This document shows, piece after piece, positions 50,513 through 59,098 of a DNA stretch of 64,000 bases; the stretch's first letter is position 1; each line of letters starts with the position of its first letter. The notes under the pieces are model-generated. The model was not told the DNA's origin. It saw only the letters and a program-made list of their open reading frames with translations, and searched no databases. The position numbers were made by a program, and so were the translations under genes. This stretch comes from Syntrophaceae bacterium UBA6087 (lineage in GTDB: Bacteria > Desulfobacterota > Desulfomonilia > UBA1062): assembly GCA_002448235.1 (NCBI GenBank), contig DIXF01000017.1:1-64000 (forward strand). The letters run 5' to 3'.

Positions 50513-51352
50513 TTACGGGTTGCCTTTTTGCCGGTCTCCGCTCTTGTAGGGAGTGGGGATATACTGGACCGAAGGCCGTTGCTGCTGCGCCTGAGGAAAC
50601 AGGTCCATGAGCTCATATACCTCTTTGGGCATGTCAGCGGCCACGTTGATCCCGATCTTCTTGGCCTCCTCGAAAAAGATGGGATAGTCGTGAGTCCATT
50701 TTCCTCCTGTCAGCGCCGCCGTAAGGGTCTCCACCTCGCTCTCCGTCCTCTCTCCCGACACGATCGTACAGACGAATTCCTTCACCTGGGCGAGCGCCTT
50801 TCGTGAGACATCGGCGAGGATAAAGGTCTTGTCCTCGATATCTTTCGGCTCCTTTTTCTCGAGCACGCCCAGGATCGACACCGCCGGATATTCCCCCAGT
50901 TGCGGATCCACCGGCCCGAGCACGGCGTTCTCGTCCATGATCACCTCGTCGGCGGCAAGGCACAGGAGGGTACCTCCGGACATTGCATAATGGGGCACAA
51001 AGACCGTGACCTTTGCCTTGTGCCGCTTGATTGCCTTGGCTATCTGCTCCGAGGAAAGCACGAGGCCTCCCGGGGTATGAATGATGATGTCGATGGGCAT
51101 GTCATCCGGGGTAAACCGTATCGCCCTCAATATATCCTCGGAATCGGCGATATCGATATACTTCATGAACGGAAACCCGAGAAGCTTCATGATCTCCTGC
51201 CGGTGGATCAGGGTGATGACGCGCGACGAACGTTTTGCCTCGAAATTTTTGATGACCTTGATCCGCCTGAGCTCCATCTTCTTCTGCTGGATTACCGGCA
51301 GCATGACCGTGATGATGATAAAAATCCAGAACAGATTCCAAAGGCTGTCCAT
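50513..51352 (-). CDS. SDH-type membrane-anchored serine proteinase (Clp fold)
   Basis: The 279-residue protein begins with a TM helix (LWNLFWIFIIITVMLPVIQ) and has the crotonase/Clp-type core: IIIHTPGGLVLSSEQIAKAI (oxyanion region) and VPHYAMSGGTLLCLAADEVI, where the Ser of SGGT is the nucleophile, and DENAVLGPVDPQLGEYPA. This is the serine dehydrogenase proteinase family (SDH_sah), related to SppA and NfeD-linked proteases. It likely cleaves membrane or periplasmic peptides. No NfeD gene adjoins. The C-terminus is a Gln/Pro-rich tail. Confidence 0.88.
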   Translation of the reverse strand: MDSLWNLFWIFIIITVMLPVIQQKKMELRRIKVIKNFEAKRSSRVITLIHRQEIMKLLGFPFMKYIDIADSEDILRAIRFTPDDMPIDIIIHTPGGLVLSSEQIAKAIKRHKAKVTVFVPHYAMSGGTLLCLAADEVIMDENAVLGPVDPQLGEYPAVSILGVLEKKEPKDIEDKTFILADVSRKALAQVKEFVCTIVSGERTESEVETLTAALTGGKWTHDYPIFFEEAKKIGINVAADMPKEVYELMDLFPQAQQQRPSVQYIPTPYKSGDRQKGNP

Positions 51353-51535
51353 GAAAAACCTCCACCGCGCGCTGCAATCCTCTTTGGGGCCGGGCGCACC
51401 TCACCCTGTGAGGGAGGGATAAAAGATCAAGGCCGCTCTCGGCCCTTTCGAACTCCACATCCGTTGCAGGGATTTGCGGCTGGCACCCGTCGTGCTGTTA
51501 CGGGTTGATGCCGGCCATTCATCGGCCTGCGGGCA

Positions 51536-52342
51536 TTACCGTTCTTTGATAAACAAGGCCGGAGCTGCTACGCTCATCTGGTTGTTCACGGCCTTTACCC
51601 CGTTGACATCGGCAACGAGCTTGGTGACCAGATCCTTTTCCGCCTGGTTATCGGCCGTACCCGAGACCGTAACGATGCCGTTATTGGTATCGACCTCCGT
51701 GGCCAGCGCACTGGTCGAGCGGTGTGTGGCCAGTGCCAGCTTTACCTGGGCGGTGATCGACGCGTCGTCGACAGACTGGCTCAGCGTAGCGCTTGGCTGA
51801 GAGGGGCTTGCAATGCCTGCCACGGTCATCTCGTTGATGACGTTTTTGACCCCTTCCACGTCTCTTGCATATTCGGTCGCCAGCTCCTTCTGCGCATTGT
51901 TTTCCGCCTGGCCTCTGATCGTAACGACCCCGTCCCTGACGAATACTTCGGTGTTCAGCCCGCTGACTGCACGGTTCATCAGGAGCGACGCCTTTACCTT
52001 TGCACCGAGCCATGCATCCGAGCCCTTTGCCGGACTTCCGCCTTCGACTTCCAGCCGGTTTTCCACATTCCTGACACCGGCTACGCTCTCGGCCGTATTC
52101 TGCGCCAGCAGTTTTTCGGACTCGTCCGTAACCGTACCCACCAGGGTAACGTTTCCATCTCTGGAGCTTACGGTAATGTTTTCATCCTGCAGAAAAGTTT
52201 TAAATACATAAGAATTCTTAATGGACGATTCGACAAGGCTGTCTGATTCTGTCTTCTGCATCGACGCACAAGACGCCAGAAAAATCGATGCCAGGGCCAT
52301 GCAGACTGCAAGTGATCGTATTTTCATAGATTTATTTTTCAT
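51536..52342 (-). CDS. Periplasmic lipoprotein with three BON domains
   Basis: I start at the ATG at 52342 (AAAGGAGAAAGAGCG upstream), which gives a lipoprotein signal ending LASCAS; the ATG at 52360 is not needed. Three BON domains follow, with VTLVGTVTDESEKLLAQNTA, VVTIRGQAENNAQKELATEY and IVTVSGTADNQAEKDLVTKL, each followed by a NV-type conserved segment (VRNVENRL, VKNVINEM, VKAVNNQM). BON proteins bind phospholipid or peptidoglycan-linked surfaces and help envelope stability under osmotic stress (OsmY-like). Lipidated, likely outer membrane or periplasm. Confidence 0.92.
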   Translation of the reverse strand: MKNKSMKIRSLAVCMALASIFLASCASMQKTESDSLVESSIKNSYVFKTFLQDENITVSSRDGNVTLVGTVTDESEKLLAQNTAESVAGVRNVENRLEVEGGSPAKGSDAWLGAKVKASLLMNRAVSGLNTEVFVRDGVVTIRGQAENNAQKELATEYARDVEGVKNVINEMTVAGIASPSQPSATLSQSVDDASITAQVKLALATHRSTSALATEVDTNNGIVTVSGTADNQAEKDLVTKLVADVNGVKAVNNQMSVAAPALFIKER

Positions 52343-52731
52343 CGCTCTTTCTCCTTTCATTACATCCTATATTAATAATTAAAGGTTTTTTCCGATCTCC
52401 CAAGGCTTCCGAAGCCTGAAAACAACTGCGCCCTCAAGGTATGCCCGGCAGACCTCCCCGGCGAGGCTTTGAAGCTTTTTAAAATTTATTCTGAGCCATT
52501 CTGTTGACTTCGGCAGGCATAATCATGTAAGCCTTCTGAATAACTCGCATTAGATTGCAGCTTTCCTGCAGCCCGAAGACAAATCAGGCTCTAGGGATTG
52601 GGAAAAAGTGAACTGCCCCCATTTTTACTGTAAGCGGGCAACAGTGATTTTCAACCTGATGCACGGTGAAGCCGCTCTCGAATGAAACTGACAAAAGAGG
52701 TATGGACGGTTCTTTTACATCGACTTGGGGG
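52343..52731. other. Gene-free stretch between BON and holin-like genes
   Basis: No gene is visible. The first part next to the BON gene is AT-rich and probably holds its promoter. TTGACT near 52503 has no well-spaced -10. No repeat or RNA recognised. Confidence 0.4.
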
Positions 52732-53121
52732 ATGGGTATGGGAAAATACGGAAACGTATCTACGATCGGGCTGGTAACAAGGTTCATAAGCCTGGTGAAG
52801 CAGTTTGCCGCGCAGGAAAAATCTTTTGTAAAGAAGACCTTTGAAGATTCGGCCAAGATAAGCCTGCCCGGGGTTGCCCTGGCGTGCGCAGGTCTTGTTT
52901 TCATTGCGCTTTCGGGGGTCTTCATTCTGGTCACCGCCGTGCTGGTTCTGAACATATGGTTCGTTCCCTGGGCATCGGCATTGATCGTCACCGTGCTTCT
53001 TATGCTGAGCGGTCTTTTACTCGGGCTCATCGGCCTGCTGAAGGTGAAGAAAGGGGTCGCCCGGGCGAAAACGAATCTGAGCCTGGTCAGGGAGGATGTG
53101 AGATGGCTGAAAAAGAGCTGA
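52732..53121 (+). CDS. Phage-holin-family (DUF1469-like) membrane protein
   Basis: The product of about 129 residues has two hydrophobic helices (SLPGVALACAGLVFIALSGV, ILVTAVLVLNIWFVPWASAL plus LIVTVLLMLSGLLLGLIGLL) and a basic C-terminus, as in the DUF1469/Holin-X family found in chromosomes without phage genes. I chose the ATG at 52732, but 52702 and 52738 are also possible. Its last residues overlap the start of the next gene (53103), so the two are coupled. Role likely in envelope; not evidence for a prophage. Confidence 0.7.
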   Translation: MGMGKYGNVSTIGLVTRFISLVKQFAAQEKSFVKKTFEDSAKISLPGVALACAGLVFIALSGVFILVTAVLVLNIWFVPWASALIVTVLLMLSGLLLGLIGLLKVKKGVARAKTNLSLVREDVRWLKKS

Positions 53122-53381
53122 GAAAAGACATGAAAGAAATCACGCACGAGCTCGAAGAAATCAAAGCAGAGCTGGAAGTCAGGCTCGCCAGGTTCAAAAG
53201 AATGCTGAAGCCCGCGGCATTTGCAATCGCAGCCATCATCGGACTCAAAATCGCCTTCAAGCTCGCCGGGGTTTTCTTCTCCGTTTTCTGGAAGCTCAAG
53301 CTCCCGATCCTGGTTGTGGGGCTGCTTGTGTTTCTGAAGTTCCGCCACCCGCAACCCGGACAGCAGTGCAGCGGGCAATGA
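53103..53381 (+). CDS. Small coiled-coil and TM protein paired with the holin-like gene
   Basis: The 92-residue protein begins MAEKELRKDMKEITHELEEI, a charged coiled coil of about 35 residues, then one or two hydrophobic segments (AAFAIAAIIGLKIAFKLAGV, LPILVVGLLVFLKF). The start overlaps the stop of the preceding gene by 19 bases in another frame, so the pair is coupled. This two-gene pair (DUF1469 plus DUF883/YqjD-like) is common in proteobacteria, where such proteins tether ribosomes or stress factors to the membrane; that link is inference. Confidence 0.7.
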   Translation: MAEKELRKDMKEITHELEEIKAELEVRLARFKRMLKPAAFAIAAIIGLKIAFKLAGVFFSVFWKLKLPILVVGLLVFLKFRHPQPGQQCSGQ

Positions 53382-53482
53382 GTACCTGAAGAGCACATTT
53401 CCCTCTCCGATAGAATCGCCGGCTGCCCTTCCCCACGGGAGTTCGCTCAGGAGGAAAAGGGCAGGCCGTGTTGTAGCGGTAT

Positions 53483-54040
53483 TCAGAGATTTTTCAGCAG
53501 GTATTTCCGCAATTCCCTGCGAAGCTTTCCGGAATCTCCTACATAGGTATCGAGCTCGCTCCAGAATGCCGGGCCATGGCCCTTGATCCTCGTGTGGACC
53601 AGTTCGTGAAGAATCACGTAATCCATGAGTGCTTCGGGCAGTCTTGCGAGCTTTATGTTCAGGCTGAGATCGTTCCGGAAGCTGCAGCTTCCCCAGCGGG
53701 TCTTCTGATTCCTGATCGTAAGGCGCCTGAAGGAAAGGCCGGTTTGAAGCGCCAGCAGCCTGCACCGGAAAACGATCTTCTGCCGGGCCTCGTCGGAATC
53801 GGCCATCGGCGGCAGCTCGCGCAGGAGTTTCTCGCAGGCTTTTTCCCTGAGCTTCAACCGCGCTTCGTGATGCCGTATCCAGTCGGCATGTTCAAGGACA
53901 AAGGCTCGGGCCTTATCCAGAGACATCCCAAAGGGAACGGCAACACGGACCGAGCCCGGGCTCACGGTAATACGCACGCGCTTCGCCTTCCTGCTGTGCT
54001 CAATGGAGATCGGAGTTATGCCTTCGATATCGAGTATCAT
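53483..54040 (-). CDS. YgjP/DUF45-type metal-dependent hydrolase
   Basis: The 185-residue protein contains VILHELVHTRIKGHGPAFWS, an HELVH zinc motif with a third ligand downstream, and an upstream NQKTRWGSCSFRNDLSLNIK segment; both are hallmarks of the YgjP/DUF45 family related to SprT proteases. Often encoded near type I restriction or toxin genes, but here it stands alone. The N-terminus ISIEHSRKAKRVRITVSPGS is the usual beta-rich lead. Activity unproven. Preceded by a strong terminator from the upstream gene. Confidence 0.9.
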   Translation of the reverse strand: MILDIEGITPISIEHSRKAKRVRITVSPGSVRVAVPFGMSLDKARAFVLEHADWIRHHEARLKLREKACEKLLRELPPMADSDEARQKIVFRCRLLALQTGLSFRRLTIRNQKTRWGSCSFRNDLSLNIKLARLPEALMDYVILHELVHTRIKGHGPAFWSELDTYVGDSGKLRRELRKYLLKNL

Positions 54041-54080
54041 GAAAGGGCTGTATACAATAATCCGGAAGAAAAATGGGAGA

Positions 54081-54113
54081 TAAAAAGGGGCGCCCTTAAA
54101 GAAAGGCGCCCCT
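54081..54113 (-). terminator. Strong Rho-independent terminator after the TPR-like gene
   Basis: On the minus strand AGGGGCGCC (54113-54105) pairs perfectly with GGCGCCCCT (54094-54086), followed by TTTTTATC. It lies 25 bp after the stop at 54139. Confidence 0.88.
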
Positions 54114-54138
54114 TGCGGATGTTTCGTTTCCGTATGAA

Positions 54139-54864
54139 TTACATGTCGTTCAGGAGATCCTTTGCCATGCTGCTGTAATACTTGTCATTGGACGCTGCGG
54201 CTTTCGTCAGGACAGCCCTGGCCTTGTCCTTTTCTTTCACATCCAGGTAGGCGGCTCCGAGGTAGACCTGGCCCTCGGGCTTGTTCGGGAAATATTTCTG
54301 GAATTCTTCCAGATACGTCACCGCCTTTTTCTTGTCTTTGAGCGGCCAGGGAAGAACCGACCAGAATCTGCCGAGAGCAAGGACCGGACCGGCGTCATTG
54401 TACATTTTGTCCATTTTATAAGAGGTCTCGAGTCCGGTCTGCGTTTTGTCCTTCAGGCCTTCTTTGAGAGCAGTGAGGATGCTCACGCCGTCCGAATATG
54501 TCCCCACGGAGCAGGCATACCAGAAATGGCCGTCCACCTTATTCGGGTCGATGGCAACAGCCTTCTCCGCGTAGGTCATGCCCTTTTTCCCGTAGTCCTT
54601 GCACAAGGCTTTCCAGTTGGGCACATTGGCTCTTTTCGATTCATCGCCGGTCATGCGATACGCCTTTGCAACGACCCAGTTCGCCTCAAAGCTCTTCGGC
54701 TGCTGCTGGACAACCTTGAGAGAGATATCCAGGGCCTTCCTGGAGGATTCGAGGGTTTCCTGCTTCAAGAGCGCCTTTGCCTCTCCAAGCGCATCTTCAG
54801 CCATAGCAACCATGGGCATCGCCATCACAACCAGTACTGCCATCGACACAAAAACCTTCCTCAT
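54139..54864 (-). CDS. Exported TPR-repeat protein
   Basis: I start at the ATG at 54864 (GAGGAGGGTAACA upstream), giving a signal MRKVFVSMAVLVVMAMPMVA and a mature protein of about 220 residues. Helical TPR-like units are seen: FEANWVVAKAYRMTGDESKR, YAEKAVAIDPNKVDGHFWYA and YLEEFQKYFPNKPEGQVYLG followed by LDVKEKDKARAVLTKAAASN. DAGPVLALGRFWSVLPWPLK recalls the TatT/TRAP-associated TPR family. Periplasmic scaffold likely. It ends with a strong terminator. Confidence 0.85.
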   Translation of the reverse strand: MRKVFVSMAVLVVMAMPMVAMAEDALGEAKALLKQETLESSRKALDISLKVVQQQPKSFEANWVVAKAYRMTGDESKRANVPNWKALCKDYGKKGMTYAEKAVAIDPNKVDGHFWYACSVGTYSDGVSILTALKEGLKDKTQTGLETSYKMDKMYNDAGPVLALGRFWSVLPWPLKDKKKAVTYLEEFQKYFPNKPEGQVYLGAAYLDVKEKDKARAVLTKAAASNDKYYSSMAKDLLNDM

Positions 54865-55273
54865 TGTTACCCTCCTCTTTGGTTTTATGCTCGCGAAACG
54901 GATTTCATCCATCCTCTCGCGGAAGCTGCGCCGCTCCAATACTGCTGAGAAAACGGCAAGTTCACGTTTTTCATGCATACACCCCGTCATGCTGACTGTC
55001 CAGGATTTTCAGCGTTTCCGGGGACTTGGATCTTACACATACGGTTTTGAGGGTGAGCTATATCAGCCCCGCATAAGGCTGCTTCCGATATTTATATTTC
55101 TCTGGTATCATTGTTCGAGCATCCGGGGAGATTGTGCGAAGCCAATGAAATCCCGGGTCGGAAGGAACGAATGGTTCCGGAAGCTGCATCGGGCCGGTCC
55201 GGACAGGCGGCGGGCCGATGGGAGCACCCCTCGACATATCGTAATCCGCACCTGAAGAGAGGAGCACGAGCAC
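54865..55273. other. Gene-free stretch upstream of the 96-residue ORF
   Basis: About 400 bp with long spurious frames but no gene signal of its own. It must hold the promoters of the TPR gene (minus) and of the small plus-strand gene. Nothing recognised. Confidence 0.4.
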
Positions 55274-55564
55274 ATGGAAACCGAATATGGGAAGCTGTCC
55301 TTTCACGTCAAGAACAGGATCAGGGATGCCATCCTGGCCGGAGGCATCTATTCTATTGCCAGGAAAGGCCTCGGCAAAGGCTTGATAGGGCTTGCGCTGC
55401 CGGCTGCGGCGCTCCTGATCGAAGATCTGACCAACCCCAAGGGCGTGGTGATTCCGTTTCTTCGATGGGTTTTCAGCAGGAGCGGAAAGGTGACCATCAT
55501 CGCAATGTCGGCGGAACCTCTCAGAAAAGAAGGAGCAGGGCCGAGGATCGAAACGGAAGGGTAA
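55274..55564 (+). CDS. Hypothetical 96-residue protein
   Basis: The ATG has GAGAGGAGCACGAGCAC upstream. The protein runs METEYGKLSFHVKNRIRDAI, then a hydrophobic stretch LGKGLIGLALPAAALLIEDL and a second part VVIPFLRWVFSRSGKVTIIA. It has one or two weakly hydrophobic segments. I do not recognise a family, and the GC-rich frame could be chance, but codon use looks coding-like. No neighbouring genes suggest a role. Confidence 0.5.
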   Translation: METEYGKLSFHVKNRIRDAILAGGIYSIARKGLGKGLIGLALPAAALLIEDLTNPKGVVIPFLRWVFSRSGKVTIIAMSAEPLRKEGAGPRIETEG

Positions 55565-55691
55565 CGGGCAGCACGGTGCCGTAATTCACATATGATATCT
55601 TTTCCTTGAGTATCATCCGGATTTTGTCATATAGATAAAGCCTTAAGGATTTATTTTCTGCAATTGAAATGGGTGAGGAGAAATACTTTTC

Positions 55692-58600
55692 ATGGGCGCG
55701 TCTACACAAACCGTGTTACAAGACGATAAAGAAGTTCACCTGTACAACATCAGAATCATCAGGGGCTATATCGAATATATCCAGGCCAATTATCCCGATG
55801 TCGACGTTCCTTCCCTTCTCGAATATGCAGGCATCACCCCATACCAGTTACAGGACACAGGCTACTGGTACACCCAGGAGCAGGCAGACCGTTTTCAGAA
55901 AATAAGCATCGGGAAGACCGGAAACCCCAACCTGCCGCGCGAGTCCGGCCGTCTGGTGGCAAGCGCAAATGCATTCAAGCCCTTCCGGCAGTTCTGCTTC
56001 GGATTAATCAACCCCTGCACCGTATATAAGAGCATTGAGTTCATTACGCCCAAGGTGACCCGGGGCGGGACAATGAAATCCCGGAAACTGGGCAGGAACA
56101 AAATCGAGATCGTGGCCCGTCCGTCGGACGGCATAAAGGAAAAGCCCTATCAGTGTAAAAACAGGATGGGTTTTCTCGAAGGCATCTGCAAGATGTTTAC
56201 CGGCACATACGGCAGGGTCGAACATCCCTCCTGCCTGCACCGGGGGAATGACTGCTGCCGGTACATCCTCTCCTGGGACACCGGCATCGGTTATTATTTG
56301 AACCGGACGCGCGCGTATATTTTCCTGATAATGCTTCTCGCCTCCGCAACAGCCTTCTTCTTCCTGCCGTATCGTCCCTGGCTCGAACTGACCCTGTCCT
56401 TTCTTGCCCTGTTCCTGGGCATCAATCTGCTGAGCAAGCATTTTGAAGTGAAAGACCTGGAAGACATGCTCGTTCATCAGGGCGAAACCGCCGAGCTGTT
56501 CATGGAAGAAAGCAACATCAAGCACGACAATGCAGCACTGATCCAGGAGATCGCGTCCACGGTCTCGGAGGTTTTCAACAAAGACGAGCTGCTCAACTCG
56601 GTATTAAACAGGCTGAGCAGGCATCTCGATATCAAACGTGCGGCCGTAATGCTTTTCAGCAGCAACGACCCGTCAACGCTTGAGTACGCAAGAGGCTTGG
56701 GCCTGAGCTCCGTTTCCGAAGAGAGCTTACGGAAACGAACCTTTCTCGCGAGGGGAGAGATCCTGCCTGAAAGCATCCCCTCCGGGGACAACGCTCTTAC
56801 CATACATGCGCCCGATGACATGCCCGGAGGCATACCCGGACTGCTCGGCCCGGTTACATCGCTCATGGGCCCTTTATCCTGCATCGTAACTCCCATCGTC
56901 TTCAAAAACGAGACCATGGGTTTTCTCATCGTCGACACCCCTGTCCCCAGGACTTCTCTCACCGACAGCAGCATCCATATCATCACCGGTATTGCCCGGC
57001 TGATTGCGATCAGCATCCGCACTATCCGTTCATATGAGCAGCTCGAGCTCAGCGAGCATAATTACCGTCTGGTCGTTGAGAATGCGAGCATGGGTATTGC
57101 CGTTATCAGGGAAGGTGCGTGCGCCTTTGCGAATCAGAAGGCTGTCGAGATCTCCGGATATTCCGGAGAAGAGCTGATGTCTGCACCCCCGCTGCAGTTT
57201 ATCCATCCGGAAGACAGAGAAGAAGCCGCGAACTACTGCTCCATTGTCGAGGGCGGACAGGCGGTCATGGGTAAGCGCGTCCTGAGGGTGATCCGGAAAG
57301 ACGGGACGGTGCGCTGGGCAGAGACGAACGGAGTAAGGATTTCCTGGCAGGGCTCGGACGCCGTGCTCTGTTTTATCCATGACATAACCGGTGAGAAAGA
57401 GGCAAAGGAAGCCCTTGAGCAGATGAACTTCAGCCTGGAGGGTATGGTCGGGCAGCGCACCCTCGAACTGCAGAACGCCAACGAGCGCCTGATAAAGGAA
57501 AAGGAAGAGAGGGACCGCAGCGACAGAGAAAAAAGAGACTTGCAGGAAAAGCTCGAGCGCTCCCGCAAGATGGAGACCCTGGGGCTCCTCGCCGGAGGTG
57601 TGGCCCACGATCTCAACAATGTCCTGTCCGGCATTGTAAGCTACCCGGATCTCATACTCATGGGGTTGCCCGAAGAAAGCCCGTTGAGGAAGCCCATTCA
57701 GCTCATGAGAGATTCCGGCCAGAAGGCCTCCGACATTGTCCAGGACCTCCTGACTCTGGCGCGCAGGGGGGTGACCCAGACGCTTGTCCTGAACATAAAT
57801 TCCGATGTCGTGCTGGATTTCCTCGAATCGTCGGAGTGCACAAGGATCAAGACCCTTTATCCGGGTATCCGGATAGAGTCGTCCCTGGATTCGAACCTTC
57901 AGAATATCAAGGGCTCGCCCAGCCACCTGATAAAAACCCTTCTGAATCTTGTAATCAACGCCGTGGAAGCCCAGCCCGAAGGGGGGAAAATCGTCATCTC
58001 CACCAGGAACGTATCCCTGGATAAGCCTTGGGGGGAAGACGATGCGGCCGCACCGGGAGAGTATGTCGTGCTGTCGGTCAGCGACAACGGGATCGGCATG
58101 GTATCCGACGACCTCAAGAAAATATTCGAGCCTTTCTATACAAAGAAGGTCATGCACAGGAGCGGGACAGGACTGGGCATGACCGTGGTCCAGGGCACTG
58201 TCCGGGATCACCGCGGATATATCGACGTTCACAGCGAGGTAGGCATCGGGTCGCGCTTCGATCTCTACTTCCCTGCGACTGCGGAGGCCCCCCCGGGCCG
58301 GTCCGTCCCCTGCAAGAGGATAGAAGAATATTCGGGAAACCGGGAGAAAATCCTGGTCGTGGATGACGTCGAAGAGCAGAGAAGGATCGCGTCGGATATC
58401 CTGCAAAGGCTCAACTATGAGGTAACGGCGGTTGCAAGCGGCGAAGAGGCGATCGAACACATGAAGCACAATGCCGCAGATCTCGTCATGCTGGACATGA
58501 TCATGGACCCGGGCATCGACGGCCTGGAGACCTACCGGGGGATACTCCTGCACCGCACGGGACAGAAAGCGATCATTGCGAGCGGATACGCCGAAAACGA

Positions 58601-58709
58601 CCGCGTCGAGGAGGCCATCCGCCTCGGCGTGGGCAGGTATATCAGAAAACCCTACACCATCGAGCAACTGGGCATAGTCATTCGCGGAGAGCTGACGAAG
58701 AAGGCATGA
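55692..58709 (+). CDS. Hybrid histidine kinase with V4R-like sensor, GAF, PAS and receiver
   Basis: The 1005-residue protein starts with a ligand-type domain of about 190 residues; its end KNRMGFLEGICKMFTGTYGR and CLHRGNDCCRYILSW have the Cys pattern of V4R (4-vinyl reductase-like) domains, which bind small hydrophobic molecules. Two TM helices follow (YIFLIMLLASATAFFFLPYR, LELTLSFLALFLGINLL), then a GAF domain, a PAS domain (about 450-575), the kinase core (GLLAGGVAHDLNN, His near 638), HATPase (DNGIGMVSDD), and a receiver (KILVVDDVEEQRRI, Asp near 935 in LVMLDMIMDPGIDG, Lys in IRKPY). Signal and output are unknown. Confidence 0.88.
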   Translation: MGASTQTVLQDDKEVHLYNIRIIRGYIEYIQANYPDVDVPSLLEYAGITPYQLQDTGYWYTQEQADRFQKISIGKTGNPNLPRESGRLVASANAFKPFRQFCFGLINPCTVYKSIEFITPKVTRGGTMKSRKLGRNKIEIVARPSDGIKEKPYQCKNRMGFLEGICKMFTGTYGRVEHPSCLHRGNDCCRYILSWDTGIGYYLNRTRAYIFLIMLLASATAFFFLPYRPWLELTLSFLALFLGINLLSKHFEVKDLEDMLVHQGETAELFMEESNIKHDNAALIQEIASTVSEVFNKDELLNSVLNRLSRHLDIKRAAVMLFSSNDPSTLEYARGLGLSSVSEESLRKRTFLARGEILPESIPSGDNALTIHAPDDMPGGIPGLLGPVTSLMGPLSCIVTPIVFKNETMGFLIVDTPVPRTSLTDSSIHIITGIARLIAISIRTIRSYEQLELSEHNYRLVVENASMGIAVIREGACAFANQKAVEISGYSGEELMSAPPLQFIHPEDREEAANYCSIVEGGQAVMGKRVLRVIRKDGTVRWAETNGVRISWQGSDAVLCFIHDITGEKEAKEALEQMNFSLEGMVGQRTLELQNANERLIKEKEERDRSDREKRDLQEKLERSRKMETLGLLAGGVAHDLNNVLSGIVSYPDLILMGLPEESPLRKPIQLMRDSGQKASDIVQDLLTLARRGVTQTLVLNINSDVVLDFLESSECTRIKTLYPGIRIESSLDSNLQNIKGSPSHLIKTLLNLVINAVEAQPEGGKIVISTRNVSLDKPWGEDDAAAPGEYVVLSVSDNGIGMVSDDLKKIFEPFYTKKVMHRSGTGLGMTVVQGTVRDHRGYIDVHSEVGIGSRFDLYFPATAEAPPGRSVPCKRIEEYSGNREKILVVDDVEEQRRIASDILQRLNYEVTAVASGEEAIEHMKHNAADLVMLDMIMDPGIDGLETYRGILLHRTGQKAIIASGYAENDRVEEAIRLGVGRYIRKPYTIEQLGIVIRGELTKKA

Positions 58710-58749
58710 TTCAAGGCAGGTTTAAACGAAGCGGCGCAGCTATCGGCCC

Positions 58750-59088
58750 TCAGATGGCTTCCTCTCCCTGCTCTCCCGTCCTGATACGGACGACCTCCTC
58801 CACGGGCAGGATAAATATCTTCCCGTCGCCGATCTTCCCCGTCCGCGCCGCCTTTATGATCGCCTCCACCGCCTGATTCACCTGCCCTTTTTCCAGGACG
58901 ATCTCGATCTTGATTTTGGGCATGAAGTCTACCTGATACTCTGCGCCCCGGTAGATCTCCTTATGTCCCTTCTGCCGGCCGTACCCCTTCACCTCCGTAA
59001 CGGTCATGCCGCTGACGCCGATCTCGTTAAGCTCCTCTTTCACTTCTTCAAGCTTGTGGGGCTTGATGATCGCCTCGATCTTTTTCAT
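58750..59088 (-). CDS. glnK: PII nitrogen-regulatory protein (GlnK)
   Basis: I start at the ATG at 59088 (GGAGGAGAAC upstream), giving 112 residues, MKKIEAIIKPHKLEEVKEEL. The T-loop EVKGYGRQKGHKEIYRGAEY has the Tyr that is uridylylated, and the B-loop and C-terminal TGKIGDGKIFILPVEEVVRI are canonical. It binds ATP, ADP and 2-oxoglutarate and plugs the ammonium channel AmtB. It follows amtB in the same operon with 10 bp between, so GlnK is preferred to GlnB. Confidence 0.95.
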   Translation of the reverse strand: MKKIEAIIKPHKLEEVKEELNEIGVSGMTVTEVKGYGRQKGHKEIYRGAEYQVDFMPKIKIEIVLEKGQVNQAVEAIIKAARTGKIGDGKIFILPVEEVVRIRTGEQGEEAI

Positions 59089-59098
59089 GTTCTCCTCC

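Noticed and set aside
52732..53121. Holin-like gene as a sign of a prophage
   Set aside because: DUF1469-type holin-like proteins are common chromosomal membrane proteins, and no phage structural, lysis or integrase genes are near.
57030..58667. Minus-strand open frame of 545 codons
   Set aside because: Antisense to the hybrid kinase, no recognisable protein features.
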